From positions 37,004-101,003 of the forward strand of contig CAYWJA010000002.1 of assembly GCA_964458485.1 (NCBI GenBank): DNA of 64,000 nucleotides, read 5' to 3'. The notes under the pieces are model-generated. The model did not search any database. It was not told where the DNA came from and was given only the letters and a program-made list of their open reading frames with translations. A program made the position numbers and the translations under genes. This DNA comes from CAYWJA01 sp964458485 (GTDB taxonomy: Bacteria; Patescibacteriota; Gracilibacteria; UM-FILTER-43-11). Positions 57,413-64,000 of this stretch are shown here, in pieces; within the stretch, counting starts at the first letter, position 1; each line of letters opens with the position of its first letter.

Positions 57413-60400
57413 ATGGTAGATGTAACACAATTAATGGCAGAGTCTGAAAAGCAGCATGATGATCTTATTAGCCAGACATATCCTGATTTAGATATAGGTA
57501 TTGCCCAGGAAATTCGTTATAGATTGTCTACGGAAGACGGGGGGCTGTCAGATGATCCGGAGGATTTTGTTGCAGCGTATGACGAAGCTGCTGCAATGCC
57601 CAGTTCACCTGAGGATGTAAACAGAATTTTAATAAGACTTCAGAACTGTATCGATCCTGAAATTGTAAGAACAAAACTTGCACAGGCTATTATTTATATG
57701 AGGAGTGAGGGGGATTTAAGAAGTAGTGAAACTTCTGAAGGGGATGTGGTTGTTTCACAAATAGAACCAAATTTAATAAATTTTTTAAATAATTATAGTG
57801 GCAGATTTTATAACATTTATCCATGGATTCGAGAGCTTGTTGGTATTATGCCTAAAACTGATATTTTTGGAATAGATATAGTAGAATTGCGTGAAAAAAT
57901 AGCAGATTTTCATGAAGATCGTTCTCCTGATGATCCTTTTATGGGTTGTGCTGGCGAAATAAGAGAGGCAGTTCACAGAAGGTTGTCGTTTGAGGCTGTT
58001 AAATATATAGATGAATATATAGCTTTTTTACGTTCGGATAAGCCATCTGATTTTGTAGCAAGTAAGCCTTGTTTTACAGAAGAAGGTGATAAGGAAAGGG
58101 AGCTCGATTCAGATTCATTTAAAACTCTATTGGATGTAAAAGAGCAACTTCAGCTGATTTGGAACAATCCATTTTCAAGAAAAGAGGCTGCATCGTCGGA
58201 TGCTACATTGGATGATTCTGGATCAAGAGAGTTTTTATCCAATGCAGTCAGGCTTATTCGTCAGCTTTCAGATCCTTATATTGGTGCAATGCAGTTATTT
58301 GATAATGGGGCTAATTTTACGAAACATTTAAAGGAAAATTTAAAAGTAATAGAAAGTGGTGATTTTTCTTCAATGAATTTAGGTCTTTTAAGATATTACC
58401 TCAGGAATGCAATAATTGGTGCAATGGGTCAAAACGGGAGTAGGGACGGTAAAATGATATTTAATTTAATGACATTAGATACGATTCTGGAGAATTTATC
58501 GCTTATTTATTATGCAAATATAGTGAATGTTGAGCTTGTTGAAATAAATGATGATAATTATGAAAGGGCAATAGATGTATTAGTTCAATTAGTACTTTGT
58601 GCAAGAGCCACTGGCCAGGGTACAAAAAGTCTGGGGCGTTTTGGGTTGTATATATCTCAATTGGCTGAAGCAGGAAAGATAGAATCCAAACATGACAGGG
58701 TGGCCTCCAGTATAGATGAAATGCATATTGAGCTATTGAATTATATTTATGGTCTAAGGAAAAAAGTAAAAAATTTACTTAATGCCGCAAATCCCGAGCC
58801 GGCTGATTATCAAAAAAGATATATGGATCGCCTTAATACCAAGCTATTAAACGATGTTGTGCGTGAGAAAACTACACATTTATTAGGTAATTTATTAGAT
58901 GGCATTCGTACATTTGTAGGAGGGTCGGACAAAGAAATCGCAGCGCAGATTGCAAAAGGACAAAGAAGATCATCTGAGGCAAATATAGAAGATCAACCAA
59001 TATCAAAATCTGTTTTTCAGTTTGGTCCGGATATTGATGACCCTTCACATAGTGCTAAGAGTGCATGGCGTATGGGCGGCAAGGGGGCATCACTTGCTGA
59101 GATGTCAAATCTCATAAGGATAAAAGGTTTGCAAGATGTTGATGTACCAAAGGGATTCGGCTTAAGTACAAGTACATGGCCAAGAATTAAAAATAGCGAT
59201 GAGGAAAGAGCAGAGCTGACTTCTGCAATTTTAGATCAGCTTTCTGAATTGGAAAAGCGTACAGGTAAAAAATTTGGTGATGCAGAAAACCCACTGATTT
59301 TAGCTGCTCGCGCAGGTGCAATTGTTTCTATGCCTGGCACGTTAGCAACTATTGCACATATTGGTTTAAATGATGAGATTGTGGATGAGTGGTCGAAAAC
59401 ACTAGAAGAGCCTCACTACGCGTATCATGCATATTTAAGATTTTTATTTAATTATGCTGAAAGTGTTTTTGGTATTAAACCAGAAGCTATTTTAGATAGT
59501 TTTGATTTTGCACATGTAGCAGATTTATGTGTGGAGGATATTGACGAATTAAAAGGAATTATAAAAAAGGTAAAAGTTGTTATAAAGATCAAAACAGGTG
59601 GCGAAGAGGTGCCGGATAATTGTTATGAACAATTATATAGCTCCATAAGAGCTGTGTTTAAATCTTATGAAACAAAAGAAGCTCAAAGGCAGGTTAGGCT
59701 CAGGCATATTCCCCCTAAATACCAAACTGCCTGCCTTATACAGGAGTGTTTGCCAGTTTTAAGCAGCAAAGATTGCTCAGGAGTGTTTTTTACGAGAGAT
59801 CCACGCGATGGAGGCAGGGGTCATATTGAATTTGTACATGATTTTGGTGAAGATTTGGTTGGAGGAAGGGTAAATCCTTTAACTCGTGATGATTTTGAAC
59901 GAATGTATTTGGATCAATATAGAATTTTAGGAAAGGTGGGGGACATAGTAGAAAAGAGATATTGGCACCCAAATGATATTGAATTTGCAATTAGGGATGG
60001 AATTCTTAATATATTGCAAACTCGTAGGCTTTTACTTACACCAATGGCTATTGTTGTTACTAACTATAAGTTGCACCAGGAAGGTGTGATTACTGGCACT
60101 GAGCTAGTTCGTAGAACAAAACAAATTGTAACTCAGCCATTACTTAATACTTATTTGGATGGAAAGAGTAAAAGGGATAATCCTCCTATCGCAAATGGTG
60201 AACCGGTTAGTGGTGGAGTTGTTACAGGTAGAATTATCAGTAACCAATCAAAAATACAAGATTATCCAGGTGAAGATATAATTTTTATTGTAACAAGTAA
60301 TTTACCAGATCAGATTGAAGATCAGTCACAAATTACGGGGTATATATCAAAAGAGGGAGGTGCAACTGCTCATGCGGCTATAAAATCAGTTGGTGAATTT

Positions 60401-60613
60401 TCATGTATTGTTAGGGTTGATTGGGCCAAGGAAGGAGATCAAATAATTATTGGTGATACAATTTTGGAAGATGGAGATTTTGTTACCGTGGATGCAAATG
60501 AGGGCTATCTTTATGCTGGTAAAATGCCTATACATGAATTCCCGGAAGATCACCCGGAATTTATTAAAGCAAAAAAAGCAATCCTTACAATGATTGAGGA
60601 GACGGATGCGTGA
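57413..60613 (+). CDS. Pyruvate-phosphate-dikinase-like protein lacking the PEP/pyruvate domain
   Basis: A 1066-residue protein. Residues 1-540 are an unassigned helical region. Residues about 550-880 are a PPDK-type ATP-grasp: GGKGASLAEMSNLI (556), VPKGFGLSTSTW, ARAGAIVSMPGTLATIAHIG (about 635-653), YLRFLFNYAESVFG, FTRDPRDGGRGHIEFV (about 792) and NDIEFAI...ILQTRRLLLTP (853-880). Residues about 925-1040 are the swivelling phospho-His domain: PVSGGVVTGRI and EGGATAHAAIKSVG with the catalytic His at about 987. It then stops; the C-terminal TIM-barrel that binds PEP or pyruvate in PPDK is absent. It may phosphorylate another acceptor, perhaps bound by the N-terminal region. Not co-directional with its downstream neighbour. 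Confidence 0.88.
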   Translation: MVDVTQLMAESEKQHDDLISQTYPDLDIGIAQEIRYRLSTEDGGLSDDPEDFVAAYDEAAAMPSSPEDVNRILIRLQNCIDPEIVRTKLAQAIIYMRSEGDLRSSETSEGDVVVSQIEPNLINFLNNYSGRFYNIYPWIRELVGIMPKTDIFGIDIVELREKIADFHEDRSPDDPFMGCAGEIREAVHRRLSFEAVKYIDEYIAFLRSDKPSDFVASKPCFTEEGDKERELDSDSFKTLLDVKEQLQLIWNNPFSRKEAASSDATLDDSGSREFLSNAVRLIRQLSDPYIGAMQLFDNGANFTKHLKENLKVIESGDFSSMNLGLLRYYLRNAIIGAMGQNGSRDGKMIFNLMTLDTILENLSLIYYANIVNVELVEINDDNYERAIDVLVQLVLCARATGQGTKSLGRFGLYISQLAEAGKIESKHDRVASSIDEMHIELLNYIYGLRKKVKNLLNAANPEPADYQKRYMDRLNTKLLNDVVREKTTHLLGNLLDGIRTFVGGSDKEIAAQIAKGQRRSSEANIEDQPISKSVFQFGPDIDDPSHSAKSAWRMGGKGASLAEMSNLIRIKGLQDVDVPKGFGLSTSTWPRIKNSDEERAELTSAILDQLSELEKRTGKKFGDAENPLILAARAGAIVSMPGTLATIAHIGLNDEIVDEWSKTLEEPHYAYHAYLRFLFNYAESVFGIKPEAILDSFDFAHVADLCVEDIDELKGIIKKVKVVIKIKTGGEEVPDNCYEQLYSSIRAVFKSYETKEAQRQVRLRHIPPKYQTACLIQECLPVLSSKDCSGVFFTRDPRDGGRGHIEFVHDFGEDLVGGRVNPLTRDDFERMYLDQYRILGKVGDIVEKRYWHPNDIEFAIRDGILNILQTRRLLLTPMAIVVTNYKLHQEGVITGTELVRRTKQIVTQPLLNTYLDGKSKRDNPPIANGEPVSGGVVTGRIISNQSKIQDYPGEDIIFIVTSNLPDQIEDQSQITGYISKEGGATAHAAIKSVGEFSCIVRVDWAKEGDQIIIGDTILEDGDFVTVDANEGYLYAGKMPIHEFPEDHPEFIKAKKAILTMIEETDA

Positions 60614-60623
60614 TTTTCAATAT

Positions 60624-61283
60624 TTAAGCAGCTACAGCATCATCAACAGGATTTACTTCTTCAGCTGCTTTTTCACGTACGAACGCTTCCCCCTCTTCGC
60701 TAGGATAAAAACCTTCTCCTAGGCGATCTAAATACTTTGCACGGTCTGTATCATCTTCAATGAAAGATGCTCGTCTTTTTTCCTCAAAACTTCTCATGGT
60801 TTTAGCAACAAAGGAGCCTTCTGGGAATGAATCCTGTGCACATAAACTATTAATAGTTTCGTAAAGTGCATTAACCATGTGTTTATATTGTGGTTCTGCG
60901 CCATCGGCATGATCGGGGAATGCGTCTTCTAACATTCTTACATCTTTTTCATCCACACCACATTCTCTTAAAAATGTAGGTAATTCTTCCTTTACTAACA
61001 AAGGTTCTTTTCTGCTTTTAATGCCTTCTTCAATTTTTGAGGCATATTTATCAAGCCTGGTTCTTAGTGCATTTTTTTCTTTGTTGATTGTTTCATCTTG
61101 TTTTGCAGGTGTATTCCATCGTTTTTCCTCTTTTTCTATAACACTATCCCTAAATTTTCTGTCTTCTGCTTTTGCTTCAACTGCTTCATCAGATGCTTCT
61201 GCACCAGAGTCATTAAGTTTAGCATTTACTTCGTTTCTTTCGGCAGAATCGTCGATTGTGCTTGGGCGTTTTGATAAGTTCAT
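60624..61283 (-). CDS. Charged helical hypothetical protein
   Basis: A 219-residue acidic protein with no recognised domain. Residues 1-90 are Glu/Lys/Ala-rich (SDEAVEAKAEDRKFRDSVIE). The middle (KEELPTFLRECGVDEKDVRM) looks like a helical bundle. The C-terminus contains DRAKYLDRLGEGFYPSEEGE and an Ala/Glu tail. No signal peptide. It has its own minus-strand extended -10 (TGCTATAAT at 61310-61315). Its stop is 10 nt from the stop of the dikinase-like gene (convergent). Confidence 0.68.
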   Translation of the reverse strand: MNLSKRPSTIDDSAERNEVNAKLNDSGAEASDEAVEAKAEDRKFRDSVIEKEEKRWNTPAKQDETINKEKNALRTRLDKYASKIEEGIKSRKEPLLVKEELPTFLRECGVDEKDVRMLEDAFPDHADGAEPQYKHMVNALYETINSLCAQDSFPEGSFVAKTMRSFEEKRRASFIEDDTDRAKYLDRLGEGFYPSEEGEAFVREKAAEEVNPVDDAVAA

Positions 61284-61309
61284 AATATATTTTGTTAATG
61301 AATAGTATA

Positions 61310-61315
61310 ATTATA
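61310..61315 (-). promoter_or_regulatory. Extended -10 for the 61283 gene
   Basis: TGCTATAAT on the minus strand, 27 nt before the ATG. Confidence 0.55.
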
Positions 61316-61379
61316 GCATGTAGAATGATTATTGTAAAGGAGAAATGAATGAATGTGAAAAATGTTGGTAAAAAATAGT

Positions 61380-62039
61380 TTATTTACCTTGAAGCAATTT
61401 TTTTATACCACTAAGCACATTTCTTATTTTAACACGTTCTAATGCTACCAGGCCTCTTTTTTGGGCATCAGCAAATCCTTCGGGATCAATTGCCTGATAT
61501 TCTGCTCTTGCTTTATTTAAATGCTTACGGAAAAGTTCCCCATTTTTTTTATTTGCCTTCCATGCCCAATCAAGAAGAAGGTCTATGCCTGGAAAAAAGC
61601 CAGCTGCTATATCTATACCCAAATTAACGGTCATTTTTTTTGTTATTTCAGGCGGACAACCCAATTTTGTAGCTTCTAATATATTATAATATGTAAGTGC
61701 ACCAGTGCCAATATCACCAGCGCCAGGAAAAAGGAATCCAATGAGTTGATCTAATGGAATTTTATCCAAAAATAACGTAAATAAATCCATACGTTTTTGC
61801 AAATTTTCCATCCTGATTAGTTTTTCTAATGTTATAACATTGCCATCTACTACTATAGAATGTTGGTCGCGCACTTCTACGACTGCACTTTCCGGTGCAA
61901 ATGGTATGTTGTCGAGATCCGTACTTTGCCCTTTTTCAACAATTACCAATTCATGACTCATATCCGGAATATTAGCAAGATCGTCAGGTGTATCTGCTGG
62001 TGCAGCAAGTGCCTGTGTTGGTTTTGGTGGTTGGGACAT
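61380..62039 (-). CDS. DUF4112 family protein
   Basis: A 219-residue protein. The DUF4112 pattern is visible from about residue 88 to 175: MDLFTLFLDKIPLDQLIGFL, FPGAGDIGTGALTYYNILEA, MTVNLGIDIAAGFFPGIDLL and DWAWKANKKNGELFRKHL. These form two amphipathic hairpin membrane segments around G-D and P-G-x-D turns. The first 85 residues are a Pro/Asp/Ala-rich tail, and the C-terminal 45 residues are basic. Members are small membrane proteins of unknown role. Its promoter (TGGTATAAT, minus, 62135-62140) is about 95 nt upstream. Confidence 0.85.
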   Translation of the reverse strand: MSQPPKPTQALAAPADTPDDLANIPDMSHELVIVEKGQSTDLDNIPFAPESAVVEVRDQHSIVVDGNVITLEKLIRMENLQKRMDLFTLFLDKIPLDQLIGFLFPGAGDIGTGALTYYNILEATKLGCPPEITKKMTVNLGIDIAAGFFPGIDLLLDWAWKANKKNGELFRKHLNKARAEYQAIDPEGFADAQKRGLVALERVKIRNVLSGIKKLLQGK

Positions 62040-62214
62040 TTCTTAATTTTTAGTTTATATTTTTTAGTTTTTATTTATGCAAGACTGTCAAAAAGTTTAA
62101 AAATTAAAAACTACAAATTAAAAATTATCTTTATATTATACCAAAAAAGCAGTGCGAGTGCAAGTGCCATTCGGCCCTGAGCTCATGGCCGCAGGGCGGG
62201 TCTCAAGTCCTATT
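62040..62214. repeat. Intergenic region with CTCAAGT-type element
   Basis: aaattaaaaactacaaatta words, the minus-strand -10 at 62135-62140, then gtgcgagtgcaagtgccatt and ggcgggtctcaagtccta, like the element inserted in mnmA. No gene is seen. Confidence 0.6.
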
Positions 62215-63168
62215 TTATTCCATCCCCATCAACCCTTTAATGTTATCCCTAAAAACTCTTGCATGTACGCGTCTATCGGATTCGTTCGCAAGTGCTTCTT
62301 TTGCACATTGAATATGCGGCACCATATCTCCATAAGGCCAGTCTGATCCATAAATAACCCTATGTGAGCCAAATGCGTTTAATAGATGTTTAATTCTTTC
62401 CGGATGCTGGAAGGTGGTATCTACGTGAACATTTGGAAAGCGTACAAATTTTTCTACCACATATCCAAATTGGAACATACCTGCATGTCCAATTATAATA
62501 GTAATATCACTTCTGAGCGATTCAAGCATTTTTTCTATTTCTTCCAGTCTGCCAAAATCACTATTTTCCCTCTCTTTTTCTTTGCCATGATAATATGTGG
62601 TTCTGCCTGTATGAAATAAAATTGGGAGTCCGTGTTTACCTCCAAATTCTTCAGCAACCTGCAGTACACGTTCATCGGTTGGGGATATTTTTTGAATAAT
62701 TGGATGAATTTTCATACCTTTAGCTCCCCATATTACATCTTTTGTTATTTTGTCTTCATATCCCCCCATTTTTTCAAAGTCAAAACCAGTGAAAGGGATT
62801 ATTCTTTTATCTTCATCCCTTGCTCCATTTAAGTCTTCAAAAGTTACGTATGGAGGTATAGGCAAACAGCAAACCTGGCTTATGCCGGCCCTGGTAATTT
62901 CTGCCTGCATGTTTTCTAGTGTTGCAGCAGCAATTCTTTGTCTTCCGGAATAAGTTGCAATTTCTCTTGCTATTTTTCCCGGCTCTTTTAACTCACCAAA
63001 TTGATACTTAAATTTACCTGTAAGCCATCCAATAAAACGTGCTATTATATTTGGCCTTAAGCCTGTCTGATGAATAATAGCACCACCATTTTCTTCTGCT
63101 ATATTTCCTAAGTGGGCATGGGCATCGATAATTTCAATATCCTCTTCTTCTAATACGTCAGGTTTCAT
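62215..63168 (-). CDS. Amidohydrolase-2 family metal-dependent hydrolase
   Basis: A 317-residue TIM-barrel hydrolase or decarboxylase. Metal and catalytic motifs: IIDAHAHLGN (about residues 13-22), WGAKGMKIHPIIQK (about 147-160), LPILFHTGRTTYY, TIIIGHAGMFQFG (about 222-234), and VIYGSDWPYGDM (about 280-291) with the conserved Asp. This is the ACMSD/aminocarboxymuconate-type family, whose members act on diverse small acids or amides. The neighbours give no clue to the substrate. No signal peptide, so cytosolic. Confidence 0.92.
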   Translation of the reverse strand: MKPDVLEEEDIEIIDAHAHLGNIAEENGGAIIHQTGLRPNIIARFIGWLTGKFKYQFGELKEPGKIAREIATYSGRQRIAAATLENMQAEITRAGISQVCCLPIPPYVTFEDLNGARDEDKRIIPFTGFDFEKMGGYEDKITKDVIWGAKGMKIHPIIQKISPTDERVLQVAEEFGGKHGLPILFHTGRTTYYHGKEKERENSDFGRLEEIEKMLESLRSDITIIIGHAGMFQFGYVVEKFVRFPNVHVDTTFQHPERIKHLLNAFGSHRVIYGSDWPYGDMVPHIQCAKEALANESDRRVHARVFRDNIKGLMGME

Positions 63169-63425
63169 ACTAAGAAAGTTAATTTAGTATATAACTATAT
63201 CCTAATTAAATTGATTTGACAATAGTAGTTATATAATGGTATAAAATATGCCTAAATGCTCGCTGACGCTCGATTTTAGACTTACCCTTTGTCATCCTGA
63301 ATCTTGTGACGCACTTGATGCGGTATTAGTTCAGGATCCATCGCAAACTGGATAATCGTGGATTCTGAATCAAGTTCAGAATGACAAGCAGTGAATCAAA
63401 AATCCGAAATCTGAAATAATTTTAC
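63169..63425. repeat. Intergenic region with TTTGTCAT-type palindromic element
   Basis: Element at 63287-63387: ctttgtcatcctgaatcttg, ttcaggatccatcg, then gtggattctgaatcaagttc and agaatgacaag. It matches the inner element at 1223-1300. A divergent promoter region with several TATA-like runs lies at 63215-63250. Confidence 0.7.
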
Positions 63426-63923
63426 ATGTCCTCCAATCCCCAAGAGCACCTCCGTCATTCACCAAAAGTCCAAGCATCTTTTATAGATCGCGATATTTGT
63501 AGAGCCGAAGAAAGAGGCAGTGTTTTAATTGAGCATTTGCCAGAGGTTGATGATTTAAGAAAGAGAGTTGAGCAGGCTTTGGATCATAAAAATATAGACC
63601 AAGCAAGGGCAACGGAATTTAATGAACGCCTTGATGCTGTTGAAAAGAAAATAGTTACATCAGAAAAGATAGAGAAAATGATAGATGGGATGAATGATAA
63701 AATTATGGAACAATGTGGAATATGGCGCTTGGCGCATTATAAGTCTTTCCCACTTGATTTCCCCATCGATTGCGTTAAGGATTTAATTACAAGGTATGAA
63801 CGTCTTTACTCCGAAACCGCATTATACTTACGGGATCAATTAAAGGTAATACTAGAATCACATGAAGATGCTGTAAGGGCAAAAGATGGGAATAGAAGCT
63901 GCTCAGGCGATATGCTAATTTAG
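63426..63923 (+). CDS. Hypothetical protein
   Basis: A 165-residue soluble, mostly helical protein. Repeated Glu/Asp/Arg-rich helices (EVDDLRKRVEQALDHKNIDQ, EKIEKMIDGMNDKIMEQCGI) suggest a coiled coil. A middle segment has RLAHYKSFPLDFPIDCVKDL. No domain is recognised, and there is no membrane segment. The region after its stop (63924-64000) holds nothing recognised. Confidence 0.66.
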   Translation: MSSNPQEHLRHSPKVQASFIDRDICRAEERGSVLIEHLPEVDDLRKRVEQALDHKNIDQARATEFNERLDAVEKKIVTSEKIEKMIDGMNDKIMEQCGIWRLAHYKSFPLDFPIDCVKDLITRYERLYSETALYLRDQLKVILESHEDAVRAKDGNRSCSGDMLI

Positions 63924-64000
63924 CTTTATATAAACAAATAATGGCGGGGCAGGAGATTTTTGGTTTGAATAAATTTTCTTAAGCATAAATTTTAGTTATT

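Noticed and set aside
1..64000. UGA recoded as Gly (as in Gracilibacteria/Absconditabacteria)
   Set aside because: Conserved genes use TGA as stop (for example 3918-3920 and the IspE-like gene) and none contains it internally.

Overview
The window is AT-rich and reads cleanly in the standard code: TGA is used as a stop and never inside a conserved gene. Together with many long lineage-specific hypothetical proteins, very few Shine-Dalgarno sites and TGnTATAAT promoters placed almost on the start codon, this suggests a Candidate Phyla Radiation (Patescibacteria) bacterium. The standard code argues against the UGA-recoding Gracilibacteria and Absconditabacteria. This is an inference from gene content; there is no rRNA in the window.

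Layout. 1-7 kb: partial pgi, ruvA, an M23 murein hydrolase, rsmI, a HIT protein, a DsbA-like protein and a degenerate IspE-like kinase. 7-17 kb: a 1750-residue membrane-associated hypothetical protein with small partners, valS and a paralogous small protein. 17-23 kb: a conserved information-processing row, ruvB-dnaG-rpoD-greA, then a PrsW protease. 23-26 kb: a proline-rich protein and an atypical Ser/Thr kinase. 26-32.5 kb: a copper block (copA, methyltransferase, DsbA, DUF2318 lipoprotein, HMA-TauE-cupredoxin fusion, csoR with a visible operator). 32.5-34.8 kb: a retropepsin/DUF5678 pair, a Fic protein and tRNA-Arg(TCT), with partial tRNA-end duplications. 35-43 kb: mnmA, nadA, small membrane proteins, then hydG, hydE and hydF. 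43-48 kb: dusB, a thioredoxin lipoprotein with CcdA, and carbamate kinase. 48.2-48.8 kb: tRNA-Asn split by a group I intron carrying an HNH endonuclease gene. 48.8-64 kb: a second Fic gene, a HigB/HigA-like pair, a dikinase-like protein without its PEP domain, an RGG/zinc-ribbon/lysine-tail protein, DUF4112, an amidohydrolase and several unrecognised proteins.

The strongest unexplained signals are: (1) the intron-split tRNA-Asn; (2) intergenic regions that are almost all imperfect hairpins built from a short word repeated along one arm and its complement along the other, with a different word at each locus, and which intrude in frame into copA, mnmA, rsmI and a lipoprotein gene; (3) a family of palindromic elements ending TTTGTCAT...ATGACAAA; (4) repeats marking the edges of the copper/Fic region next to tRNA-Arg; (5) a dikinase with ATP-grasp and phospho-His domains but no PEP/pyruvate domain.
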